NCBI GenBank assembly: GCA_030744755.1
Contig: JASLPY010000012.1
Coordinates: forward strand, 1-64,000
Reading direction: 5' to 3'
Source of the DNA: Kiritimatiellia bacterium
GTDB lineage: Bacteria > Verrucomicrobiota > Kiritimatiellia > UBA8416 > JADHWI01
Length of the DNA: 64,000 nt
Numbering within the stretch: position 1 is the stretch's first letter; each line of letters opens with the position of its first letter. The notes below the pieces were generated by a model. It saw nothing but the letters and a program-made list of their open reading frames with translations. It searched no databases and had not been told where the DNA came from. Made by a program: the position numbers and the translations under genes. This document shows, piece by piece, positions 50,297 through 58,846 of the stretch.

Positions 50297-51412
50297 CTAT
50301 GCCGGCGGCGGGGGCGGGGGAGGGGGAGGGGCGAAGAGCCTTGCGAGTTGAGGAACCTGCCCTGCCTGTGTCCACTGGGCCATGCCCTGTTGCCATACCA
50401 TGGATTGGGCAGTAAGTGATCCTGAAGCCGCCTGTTGGGCAAGTGCACCGGCATCGTACGGCCCGGTCTGCTGCCCGTTCACGGCGACGAAGAAACTTGC
50501 CGCCTGCGGTATTGGGGGAGCGGCGGCCTGCTGGTTGGGCGGTGCCGGGGAGTTCATGACCTGCCCGACTTGTCCCGCCATTGCAACGCCCATGCCGACG
50601 CCCATCCCCATCCCCATGCCGCCACCTGTCGTCCCGGGGTTGTTTGCCGCGGCCTCCATGGCATTTGCTGCCTGAAATTGCGAATAGGCGCCCAGGTTTC
50701 CGATGACGCCCATCGAACTGCGTTTGTCTAGCGCCTTCTCGACGGCTTCGGGTAAGGAGATGTTCTCCACCAGGAACTTGGTTACTTCCAGTCCGTATTC
50801 TTCGAATTCAGAACCCAGTTTCTCGGAGGCAAACTGGCTGAACTCATCATAGTTGGCGGCAAGATCCAGCACCGCGATTTTGCTTTCAGCAAGCAGATCA
50901 GTGAAACGTGTGAGTATCATGTTCCGGAGCTGATTGCTGATCTCGTCTGTGGTGAAATGCCCGTCTGTACCGGCGATTTCCCTGATGAACTTCGGCGCGT
51001 CTTTCACCCGTATCACGTAGCTTCCGAAGGCACGAAGTCGAACCGGGCCGAACTCCGCGTCGCGGAGCATGATGGGGTTCTTCGTTCCCCACTTGAGATC
51101 CGTGAACTGTCGAACGCTGACGAAGTACACTTCGGCCTTGAAGGGACTGTGAAAACCATGTTTCCATCCCATGAGCGTCGACAGAATCGGTAGGTTCTGT
51201 GTTTCCAGTGTGTACATACCCGGGGAGAACACATCACCGATTTGCCCTTTGTTGACGAACACGGCCACCTGCGACTCGCGAACAACCAGCTTCGCGCCGT
51301 ACTTGATTTCATTCCCGTAGCGCTCGAACCTGTAAACCATTGTGTCGTTGGATTCGTCTAACCATTCGACGATGTCTACGAATTCACCGCGTATCTTATC
51401 GAACAATGCCAT
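50297..51412 (-). CDS. SPFH-domain protein (YdjI-like) with GYF_2 and poly-Pro tail
   Basis: This 371-aa protein matches the SPFH/virion-core-protein-like family: IVEWLDESNDTMVYRFER near the start, GGFSPGMYTLET-like and a long SPFH region to about 245. A Gly/Met/Ala-rich linker follows (about 255-285). A GYF_2 domain at about 305-355 (FVAVNGQQTGPYDAGAL) and an uninterrupted run of prolines end it. The linker and proline tail look disordered. It is followed by a zinc-ribbon membrane protein gene, a recurrent pairing. Confidence 0.87.
   Translation of the reverse strand: MALFDKIRGEFVDIVEWLDESNDTMVYRFERYGNEIKYGAKLVVRESQVAVFVNKGQIGDVFSPGMYTLETQNLPILSTLMGWKHGFHSPFKAEVYFVSVRQFTDLKWGTKNPIMLRDAEFGPVRLRAFGSYVIRVKDAPKFIREIAGTDGHFTTDEISNQLRNMILTRFTDLLAESKIAVLDLAANYDEFSQFASEKLGSEFEEYGLEVTKFLVENISLPEAVEKALDKRSSMGVIGNLGAYSQFQAANAMEAAANNPGTTGGGMGMGMGVGMGVAMAGQVGQVMNSPAPPNQQAAAPPIPQAASFFVAVNGQQTGPYDAGALAQQAASGSLTAQSMVWQQGMAQWTQAGQVPQLARLFAPPPPPPPPPA
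50310..50331 (+). other. G-quadruplex-capable tract over poly-Pro codons
   Basis: Four runs of four to five G separated by single bases (C, A, A) lie on the plus strand within the 3' end of the SPFH gene. This is an ideal DNA G-quadruplex motif on the template strand. In the mRNA the same tract encodes a C-rich poly-Pro run, which would need EF-P to translate smoothly. Confidence 0.6.
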
Positions 51413-51489
51413 GATGGCCCCCTTTCAAGGTTGTGTGTAGAAACTCTCTACCGATTCTGCAACCTTCATGAGCAGGTGTCAAGGTGGCG

Positions 51490-53559
51490 TCACCGGATTT
51501 GCTTTGTGACGGTGCTTCCAGCGTGGCCATCTTGTGGGAGCTGAAAAGCCAGGCGTCGGCCATCAAGTTTGACATTGATGCTCTTTTTCGATTGCGTGGG
51601 GTCGGCAACGGATAAGGACGTGGTGCCGGACTGGCTGCGAATCATGATCAGGCAGGGCTCATCCACTTCCAGCGTTCTTCCCCACGAGAACCTGATGGTG
51701 CCCGGTTGGTGAAAGACCGCCTGCCGGATGCCCAAGCCCAGGTGTGCCACGGCCTGGACATCTGAATCGTTGCGTACGATGTGAATGTCTGATGCCATGG
51801 AATGGGCCGCGAGGCGCCGTTTGTCGATGCCGGGCAAGACCACGTAGGCATAATTTCCGTCGTGCGGAGCCGTTCCGTGATCGACCGACACCGTAAAGAT
51901 TTTCTTTACAACCGGGGCGTTGGAAAGATTGGACGTGATCGATTTCCAGCTCCCCTTATGTTTTCGCGCGGATACACTGATCTTGGACTTCCCGGGAAAC
52001 AGGTACCCAGCCCGTCCGTTTATGATCCATTTCCAGTCTTCGAATGTTTTGGTTTCTTCCGGGCATATGAATATTCGATGGCCGCGACACGCAAATACCT
52101 CTTCCGCGGCGAGCGATTGTTCCACGGTGGTGGACACGGGATTCTTCGAGGTGCTGCGAATGTCGGTACCGAGGCACGCGAAAGCGGCGTCCAGGAAGAA
52201 CCACGCTTTCTTTGCCGTCAGCCCGTCCCTGTTGTAGTGCATACAGGCCGCGCCGTACTCGCCGTCCGAAACGCCTCCCACGAAGTCGCTGTTGTTGCGA
52301 TAGCCCTGCCAACCGAGTACGGGAAGGGGAGCATTTGTTTGATGACAGGTTACGCCGGGCAACCTTCGCCAGTTCCAGGCAGGTAAGATATCCCTGTATT
52401 CGTTGCCGTGCATGTACAGATACGTAGCCCCGTCACCGAGGTGATACCCCTGCAGATTCTCGCCGTTGCCACTTTCGCTTCCCTGGACTCGTTTGGAGCA
52501 CATCTTGACGGATGCGAAGTAGTGCGGCCTTCTGTGAACCATGTAGTCAGACCGCCAGAAATGGCGGTTGCCATTGAGTGCATAAGTAGAATCTTGATTG
52601 CCGGAGTTGCGTTCGACGAACGCCCTGTACGGCTCTTCGTTGTCGGGGTCGAGGGGGATCATGCGTTCCATTATTCCGGATAGAGCCCGTCCCTTGCCGG
52701 AAGGGGATTTCAGCTGGCGCCCGCATGAACTGATATCCATTACACCGTTCCAGACAATCCAGTTCTGCCCATTGAGAAGATAATCGCTGAGTATTTCCTT
52801 CTGCTTTCTGCCGAGGCGGAAGGATGTATCGTTGAGCATCCCGATCCACCACAGCATGCTGTCGCCGAAAGCCAGTCCATAGTTTCCGAACTGCTGTTGG
52901 GGGCCGTGTTGATGGAAGCTGAAATCGGGTTGCACGCCCTCACCGGTAGTCACCTTCAGTTCCGCCCTTATCGCGGAAACAGCACTGCGCACGAGTGAGG
53001 CGTCTTCCTCGAGCAATCCTCGCATAAACACCACGGTCGACTGCCAGACCCTGTTCTGTCCGGTTCTCCCGATTCTTACGGGTGACATAATCCTGACAGC
53101 CTGTTGTTTCTCGGACTGTGTCGCATTGTCTCCCATCACGATGAGGATTTTTCCCAGCACGGTGGGAACATGGATCACGTTGAACCACCAGTTGCGGCAT
53201 TTGTAGCGGTGTTCCAGCCAATTCCCAAGGGCGCCGTGAACGGCCCTGTTCAGTTCGGGATCATCGTGCAGCGGGTGGCTTTCCGACTGGTGGGCACATG
53301 CCATTCCCAGCAGGCGATTCAGGTGTATCGCGGGAGCCCAGTTCGAGCGCCTTGGATCGCCATAGTTGATGTCCCGCCACGTCCCGTCGGCTTCTATTGT
53401 CCCGACGTAGTGGGCTGCCTCCTTATGTCCCGGGGAAGAGCGGAGCACGTCGGCGCGCACCCTGTCCCGGAGAACGGCGAAATCATTGCTCTGTGCCGAA
53501 GCCAGTGTGGCCGAGGCAGCGAGACAGAGAACACACAGCAATCTTTTCAGGGTGCTCAT
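51490..53559 (-). CDS. Polysaccharide lyase family 8-like enzyme
   Basis: This 689-aa secreted lyase has a signal peptide (cleavage near ASA). The alpha-toroid part carries NWWFNVIHVP near 123-132, the Asn in TGQNRV (169), and DFSFHQHGPQQQFGNYG with His218 and Tyr227, the catalytic set of PL8. Beta-sandwich domains follow, including the VSDGEYGAACMHYNRDG and GKSKISVSARK stretches. PL8 members cleave hyaluronan, chondroitin or xanthan by beta-elimination; the substrate cannot be named. With the sulfatase at 40348 this suggests use of acidic, possibly sulfated, polysaccharides. It is divergent from the isomerase operon. Confidence 0.9.
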   Translation of the reverse strand: MSTLKRLLCVLCLAASATLASAQSNDFAVLRDRVRADVLRSSPGHKEAAHYVGTIEADGTWRDINYGDPRRSNWAPAIHLNRLLGMACAHQSESHPLHDDPELNRAVHGALGNWLEHRYKCRNWWFNVIHVPTVLGKILIVMGDNATQSEKQQAVRIMSPVRIGRTGQNRVWQSTVVFMRGLLEEDASLVRSAVSAIRAELKVTTGEGVQPDFSFHQHGPQQQFGNYGLAFGDSMLWWIGMLNDTSFRLGRKQKEILSDYLLNGQNWIVWNGVMDISSCGRQLKSPSGKGRALSGIMERMIPLDPDNEEPYRAFVERNSGNQDSTYALNGNRHFWRSDYMVHRRPHYFASVKMCSKRVQGSESGNGENLQGYHLGDGATYLYMHGNEYRDILPAWNWRRLPGVTCHQTNAPLPVLGWQGYRNNSDFVGGVSDGEYGAACMHYNRDGLTAKKAWFFLDAAFACLGTDIRSTSKNPVSTTVEQSLAAEEVFACRGHRIFICPEETKTFEDWKWIINGRAGYLFPGKSKISVSARKHKGSWKSITSNLSNAPVVKKIFTVSVDHGTAPHDGNYAYVVLPGIDKRRLAAHSMASDIHIVRNDSDVQAVAHLGLGIRQAVFHQPGTIRFSWGRTLEVDEPCLIMIRSQSGTTSLSVADPTQSKKSINVKLDGRRLAFQLPQDGHAGSTVTKQIR

Positions 53560-53711
53560 TTCCTAACTGTTGTAGCCGAGGAGAAGCATTTCAGCAAGAT
53601 GTACGAGCATTTCATGTTGATTTCATGCTTTTCATGCATGTAGCCTGTCGGGGTGAGAAACGCCAATCTGTGCAATGGTTTGCAATGAGCATCCGCAAGG
53701 AGGTGGCACCG

Positions 53712-55208
53712 GTGAAAGCAATGAAGAATACTCCCAAGGTCAAGATGGGTATTGTGGCGGTCAGTAGAGACTGTTTCCCGGCCGAGCTGGCTCGCACCAG
53801 GCTACGCAAGGTTGTTGCGGAATGCCGAAAATTGAAGCTCCCCGTTGTACCATGTAAAACCGTCATTGAGACGGAGGGCGATGCCCTCACCGCGCTCGCC
53901 GAGATGACCGAAAAGGGCGTCAATGCCGTTGCCATCTACCTGGGCAACTTCGGGCCGGAAGGTCCAACTACTATATTTGCCCAGCACTTCGACGGACCCT
54001 TTATGCTGGTTGGCGCCGCGGAGGAGAGCAAGGATCTGCTTATACAGGGCAGGGGAGATGCCTTTTGCGGCATGCTGAACTCGTGCTTGAACGTGGGACT
54101 GCGAAATCTCAGGGGCTACATTCCTCCCGTTCCCATTGGTCTGTCTGACCATGTCGCCGAGCAGATCGCCCATTTCGTGGACGTGGCGCGCGTGGTGATA
54201 GGTGTGCGCAATCTGAAGGTGATGTCCTTTGGTCCCCGCCCGCAGGATTTCTACGCCTGCAACGCACCAATCAAGCCGTTGTACGACCTGGGTGTCGAGG
54301 TAATGGAGAACTCGGAACTGGATTTGCTCGAATTATACAAGTCCGTTGCCGGCGAAACGCGAAAGATCAACGCCATTGCCCGTGACATGGCCAGGGAGCT
54401 GGGAGCCGGAAACGCGTATCCCGAGAAGCTGTCCCAGCTTGCACAGTTTGAACTGACCTTGAAGATGTTCTTTGAGGAGAACCTTGGGGCGCGGCAGTTC
54501 GGTGTCTATGCCAACAAGTGCTGGCCCTCGTTCGAGTTTTCGTTCGGTTTTGTTCCGTGTTTCATCAACAGTCGCCTGGCAACCCGTGGGATTCCCGTTG
54601 CGTGCGAAGTGGATATATATGGTGCCCTGTCCGAATACATGGCTCAGCTTGCGTCAGTTCACCCGGTCACGATCCTCGATGTGAACAATACGGTTCCGGA
54701 CGATATCGAGATCAAGGACCTGAAGGGCGCGGCCCGCGAGGATCTGTTCATGGGGTTCCATTGCGGCAATACTCCGAGCTGCTGCCTGTGCGAAGGGTAC
54801 TGCATGAGATTCCAGCTAATCATGAACAGGATTATGGAAGATCCCGACAAGGAGCCTGACATAACCTGCGGTACGCTGGAAGGGACGTTCAGGCCGGGAC
54901 CTGCCACGGTCTTCCGTGTACAGGCCGATCTGAATACGGGCGGTATCATGAGCTACGTTGCCGACGGTCATGTACTGGATGCAGATCCGGCATCTTTTGG
55001 GGGCATTGGCGTGATAGGGATCAAGGGTTTTGCCAGGTTCTACCGGTATGCAATGCTGGGGAAATGCTTCCCGCACCACACGGCGCTCGCGTTCAAGCAT
55101 TCGGGCCGGATTCTCTATGATGCAGCGAAACTGCTGGGCATTGAGGACGTGCAAGCTCCCCTCCCTGCCTCCTGCATGTATCCTGGAGAGAACCCTTTCT
55201 CAACGTAG
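53712..55208 (+). CDS. L-fucose/L-arabinose isomerase family protein
   Basis: This 498-aa aldose-ketose isomerase belongs to the FucI/AraA fold: MGIVAVSRDCFPAELARTRL at the start, then the metal-binding region (CEVDIYGALSEYMAQ and FHCGNTPSCC), and LEGTFRPGPATVFRVQ near the end. The GTG at 53712 has a perfect AAGGAGGT 7 nt upstream. The ATG at 53685 lies before that site. It is followed by ribulokinase and ribulose-phosphate epimerase genes, so it probably makes L-ribulose (from L-arabinose) or a similar ketose. It is not a close AraA by pattern. Confidence 0.88.
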   Translation: MKAMKNTPKVKMGIVAVSRDCFPAELARTRLRKVVAECRKLKLPVVPCKTVIETEGDALTALAEMTEKGVNAVAIYLGNFGPEGPTTIFAQHFDGPFMLVGAAEESKDLLIQGRGDAFCGMLNSCLNVGLRNLRGYIPPVPIGLSDHVAEQIAHFVDVARVVIGVRNLKVMSFGPRPQDFYACNAPIKPLYDLGVEVMENSELDLLELYKSVAGETRKINAIARDMARELGAGNAYPEKLSQLAQFELTLKMFFEENLGARQFGVYANKCWPSFEFSFGFVPCFINSRLATRGIPVACEVDIYGALSEYMAQLASVHPVTILDVNNTVPDDIEIKDLKGAAREDLFMGFHCGNTPSCCLCEGYCMRFQLIMNRIMEDPDKEPDITCGTLEGTFRPGPATVFRVQADLNTGGIMSYVADGHVLDADPASFGGIGVIGIKGFARFYRYAMLGKCFPHHTALAFKHSGRILYDAAKLLGIEDVQAPLPASCMYPGENPFST

Positions 55209-55305
55209 ATGCTCGCGGGCCGCGGGAAGCATGTTGTTCGTTGTGAGTGCGAGCCGGTCCATTTTGATTATTGATAGTCGCGAACTCTGATAAGGAGATA
55301 TGTAA

Positions 55306-56994
55306 ATGAGCAAATACTCGATTGGTCTCGACTATGGGACAAACTCGGTCAGGGCGCTGATCGTTGACGTGTCCAACGGCGAAGAAATAGGCACATGCGT
55401 ATGGGATTACGAGACCGGTGATGCCGGGATTGTCACCGATGGATCGGATCCCAACCTGGCACGCCAGCATCCGCTGGACTATGTAAAGGGCATTGAAGAG
55501 TCCGTTAAAGGTGCCCTGGCTGAAGCATCATCTGTCGCCGGTTTTTCTCCTGACGATGTAATCGGTGTCGGCGTGGATACCACAGGCAGCACTCCGCTGC
55601 CGGTAGACGAGGCGGGTGAACCGTTGGTCTCGCAGGACCGTTTCTCGAATGTGCCTGCCGCGATGGCCTGGTTGTGGAAGGATCACACTGGACACGAAGA
55701 AGCTGCAGCGGTAACAGCCAAGGCGGCAGAGATGAGACCAGAATACCTGGAGAAGTGCGGCGGCACGTACTCGTCGGAATGGTACTGGTCGAAAGTGTGG
55801 CACTGCCTGGTCTCTGATCCGGAAATCTTCGACGCCGCCTATACATGGGTTGAGATTGCCGACTGGATTCCTGCTTTGCTTACTGGAACCACCAGCCCCG
55901 AAAGCATCAAGAGATGCATCTGTGCAGCCGGCCACAAGGCGATGTTCAACCCTGCGTGGGGCGGTTACCCGGACGAAGAGTTCATAGGCGCGTTGGATGA
56001 GAAACTGGTGCGTCTGCGGCGCACGTTGCCGGACGAGGCCTATGATGTTGCCGATGCAGTTGGAAACCTGACGCAGGAATGGGCAGAGAAACTTGGTCTT
56101 CCAGTCGGGATCCCGGTGGCGGCCGGAGCTTTCGATGCGCACCTTGGCGGCGTAGGTTCCGGCATCAAGGAGGGTTCCCTGGTAAAGATCATCGGCACCT
56201 CCACCTGCGACATGGCCGTCGCGCCGCTCGATGCCGAACTGCCGGACATACCCGGTCTTTGCGGTATTGTACCCGAGTCGATTCTGCCGGGCTGCTACGG
56301 CCTGGAGGCCGGCCAGTCGGCCGTTGGCGATATATTCAACTGGTATGTAAACAAGATGCAGCCGGGCGGTGAGAGCGCGGGCTCACACGAGGCCCTTACG
56401 GCAGAAGCAGAAAAACTCAAACCCGGGGAAAGCGGATTGTTGGCCCTGGACTGGAATAACGGAAACAGAACCGTCCTGGTGGACCAGAGGCTGACGGGGC
56501 TGGTGCTGGGCATGACTTTGCATACGGCACCCGCCGAGATCTACCGAGCCCTCGTCGAGGCAACGGCGTTTGGGGCCAGGACGATCATCGAACGTTTCGA
56601 AGAATACGGCGTCAAGATAGAGCGCGTGATCAATTGTGGCGGGATATCTGTGAAGAATCCCATGGTCATGCAGATCTACGCGGACGTGATGAACCGCCCG
56701 CTGGAGATCTCGCGCAGCACGCAGACATGTGCGCTGGGGTCGGCGATGGCCGGTGCCGTTGTTGCCGGCAGCGGTGCAGGCGGTCACGATAACTTCGCGC
56801 AGGCGACCGCGGCCATGACCGGCATACTCGACAAGCGCTTCGAACCCGTCGCCGCGAACGCGGATGTCTACGACAGGCTTTACAGTTTGTACAAGCGGCT
56901 TCATGACATCTTCGGAACAGAAGAGTATGCAGAAAACCAGTATGGTGTGATGAAAGACCTCCTTAACATACGTGACCAGGCGCGGGGCAAATGA
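55306..56994 (+). CDS. araB: Ribulokinase
   Basis: This 562-aa FGGY-family kinase phosphorylates L-ribulose. The N-terminal SIGLDYGTNSVRALIVD and DVIGVGVDTTGSTPLPVDE match AraB. The C-terminal half has the second ATPase-fold blocks GAFDAHLGGVGSG, IIGTSTCDMAV and INCGGISVKNPMVMQIYADV. The AraB-specific block GYGLEAGQSAVGDIFNWYV-like (CYGLEAGQSAVGD) is present. A GATAAGGAGAT precedes the ATG. Its stop overlaps the epimerase start by ATGA. Confidence 0.95.
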   Translation: MSKYSIGLDYGTNSVRALIVDVSNGEEIGTCVWDYETGDAGIVTDGSDPNLARQHPLDYVKGIEESVKGALAEASSVAGFSPDDVIGVGVDTTGSTPLPVDEAGEPLVSQDRFSNVPAAMAWLWKDHTGHEEAAAVTAKAAEMRPEYLEKCGGTYSSEWYWSKVWHCLVSDPEIFDAAYTWVEIADWIPALLTGTTSPESIKRCICAAGHKAMFNPAWGGYPDEEFIGALDEKLVRLRRTLPDEAYDVADAVGNLTQEWAEKLGLPVGIPVAAGAFDAHLGGVGSGIKEGSLVKIIGTSTCDMAVAPLDAELPDIPGLCGIVPESILPGCYGLEAGQSAVGDIFNWYVNKMQPGGESAGSHEALTAEAEKLKPGESGLLALDWNNGNRTVLVDQRLTGLVLGMTLHTAPAEIYRALVEATAFGARTIIERFEEYGVKIERVINCGGISVKNPMVMQIYADVMNRPLEISRSTQTCALGSAMAGAVVAGSGAGGHDNFAQATAAMTGILDKRFEPVAANADVYDRLYSLYKRLHDIFGTEEYAENQYGVMKDLLNIRDQARGK

Positions 56995-57698
56995 TGCAGC
57001 ATAGCGAACTGAGAGAAAGCGTGTGTCAGATCAACAAGGAGATTGGCCGTACAGGCCTGGCCATGCTGACGTGGGGGAACGCCAGCGGTGTTGACCGGGA
57101 TGCCGGCGTGGTTGCGATCAAACCCAGCGGGATCGACTACGAATCGCTTCAGCCAAGTAATATTGTCCTACTGTCGTTGGATTCCGGGGAGAAGATAGAC
57201 GGAGAGGGAAGGCCATCCTCCGACACGCCAACACATCTTCATCTATACAGGCATTTCGAGTCTGTTGGCGGTATAATCCATACGCATTCGCATTACGGTA
57301 CGGTATGGGCTCAAGCCTGCCGGAAGATTCCCTGTTTCGGAACGACACATGCGGACAGTTTCTATGGAGCCATTCCGATTACCAGGATGCTGACGGAGGA
57401 AGAGGTGGACCATGATTACGAGCTTAACACAGGTGTGGTGATCGTGGAGTGTTTTGCCGACCAGGATTTGAACCCCGGGGAGATTCCGGGAGTCGTCTGT
57501 GCCGGTCATGCACCGTTTGCGTGGGGCGCCACACCGGCAAAGGCCCTAGAGAATGCACTGGTGTTGGAAGAGGTGGCGCGGATGGCCCTTCATTCCCTGC
57601 AGGTGAATCCCGGACTTCAGGCCATCCCAGGGTATCTTCTTGATAAGCATTACCTGCGCAAACACGGCGAGAATGCTTATTATGGGCAGCCGGAATAG
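56991..57698 (+). CDS. araD: L-ribulose-5-phosphate 4-epimerase
   Basis: This 235-aa class II aldolase-family epimerase converts L-ribulose-5-P to D-xylulose-5-P. It has LTWGNASGVDRDAGVVAIKPSG near 25-44. The zinc His pair is in IIHTHSHYGTVWAQ (about 95-99), the downstream CAGHAPFAWG supplies another His, and a Tyr-rich end, DKHYLRKHGENAYYGQ, closes it. It is the last gene of the isomerase, kinase, epimerase operon. A weak GAAAAG/CTTTTC hairpin lies just after its stop. Confidence 0.95.
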   Translation: MMQHSELRESVCQINKEIGRTGLAMLTWGNASGVDRDAGVVAIKPSGIDYESLQPSNIVLLSLDSGEKIDGEGRPSSDTPTHLHLYRHFESVGGIIHTHSHYGTVWAQACRKIPCFGTTHADSFYGAIPITRMLTEEEVDHDYELNTGVVIVECFADQDLNPGEIPGVVCAGHAPFAWGATPAKALENALVLEEVARMALHSLQVNPGLQAIPGYLLDKHYLRKHGENAYYGQPE

Positions 57699-57771
57699 GA
57701 AAAGTGTGCTTTTCACAGAACGTCATACCAAGGCCGATGCGGCCAGGTAGCTGGGGACTCTAAATGAATGC

Positions 57772-58056
57772 TCATTCCTCCGGACCATCATTTTCCTCCA
57801 TAGCTGGGGGTGCCCTGCGGTGCATCTGGTCGGAAACACAGCCCAATCCCAGCAAGAAGCATCCGGCAACGGCCACAAACACGCACAACGAAGTCAGTAG
57901 TGGAAAACGGCCTTTTATCATCGTGTAGATATAGTCCTCGCCAAGAGCAGGCGGGTCTGCCAGGCGCTGACACACAAAGAGAAATACGATTACTGCTGCA
58001 GCAATGAGTGAGGCGCCCCAGACTTTCAGTCGTGTACTGACATGCATGATATGCAC
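57772..58056 (-). CDS. Small two-helix membrane protein
   Basis: This 94-aa protein has two hydrophobic segments (about 13-30 and 53-76) joined by a short polar loop, and a charged acidic C-terminal tail. No family was recognised. It lies between the araD and pyrE genes on the opposite strand. Good helix pattern supports it, but there is no homology evidence. Confidence 0.6.
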   Translation of the reverse strand: MHIMHVSTRLKVWGASLIAAAVIVFLFVCQRLADPPALGEDYIYTMIKGRFPLLTSLCVFVAVAGCFLLGLGCVSDQMHRRAPPAMEENDGPEE

Positions 58057-58213
58057 TTACTCCACGTTGTATTCGCCATCATCTAAGGCTAGCAAAGTAA
58101 TGACTCCCCGGCAATATCGCATAAGCCGAAGGAATCTCCGTCCGTGCTCAAGTTCCTGAACATCTTGCATTCGGGTGCTGTTTGCTATTAGGCTGGCGAA
58201 AATGGGAGTCGCT

Positions 58214-58789
58214 ATGAATCCGGATGATGCTGTTGGTATTCTTTCTGAAAGCGGCGCGATGCTGGAGGGGCATTTTGAGCTTAGGTCGGGTCTGCACAGC
58301 GACCGTTTCTTCCAGTTTGCGAACGTACTGCGCTATCCTGAGCACGCGGGGGCTTTGTGTGGGGCGTTGGCATCGTTGATGCGTTCCGGCATGGGTGATG
58401 AGTTTGACGTGGACACGGTCATTGCCCCGGCGCTGGGTGGTATTGTTGTGGGGCACGAGCTCGCGCGCAGGCTCGGGACCAAGTCGATATTCGCAGAAAA
58501 GCAGGATGATGCGCTTGTGCTTCGCAGGTTCGATATTCAGCCCGGTGAAAAATGTGTCGTTGCGGAGGACGTGATTACGCGGGGTGGTCGTGTCCGGGAG
58601 ACAATAGACATTGTGTTGGAAAGGGGAGGGGAAGTGGTCGCTGTTGGCGTTCTGCTTGACCGCAGCGGCGGCAAGGCGCGATTCGATTTTCCTACCTTCA
58701 GCCTACTGAAGCTTGAACCAGTCACCTACGATCCGGATGAGTGTCCACTTTGTGCGCAAGGTCTGCCGCTTGTTCATCCGGGTTCTTGA
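58214..58789 (+). CDS. pyrE: Orotate phosphoribosyltransferase
   Basis: This 191-aa type I phosphoribosyltransferase makes orotidine-5'-phosphate from orotate and PRPP in pyrimidine synthesis. GHFELRSGLHSDRFFQFANVL is the N-terminal OPRT block. VIAPALGGIVVGHELAR and the PRPP loop CVVAEDVITRGGRVRETI follow. A C-terminal CPLCAQG with a Cys pair is an addition seen in many bacterial enzymes. The ATG at 58214 has GGGAG 6 nt upstream; earlier in-frame ATGs lack one. Confidence 0.95.
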   Translation: MNPDDAVGILSESGAMLEGHFELRSGLHSDRFFQFANVLRYPEHAGALCGALASLMRSGMGDEFDVDTVIAPALGGIVVGHELARRLGTKSIFAEKQDDALVLRRFDIQPGEKCVVAEDVITRGGRVRETIDIVLERGGEVVAVGVLLDRSGGKARFDFPTFSLLKLEPVTYDPDECPLCAQGLPLVHPGS

Positions 58790-58846
58790 GGTGTGAAATA
58801 GGGCACTTCGGTGCTATCCATAAGCCGCCTGAGGCGGGGGCAGAGA

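Noticed and set aside
57699-57714. Rho-independent terminator after araD
   Set aside because: The GAAAAG/CTTTTC hairpin is AT-rich and lacks a following T-run, so it was not listed as a feature.
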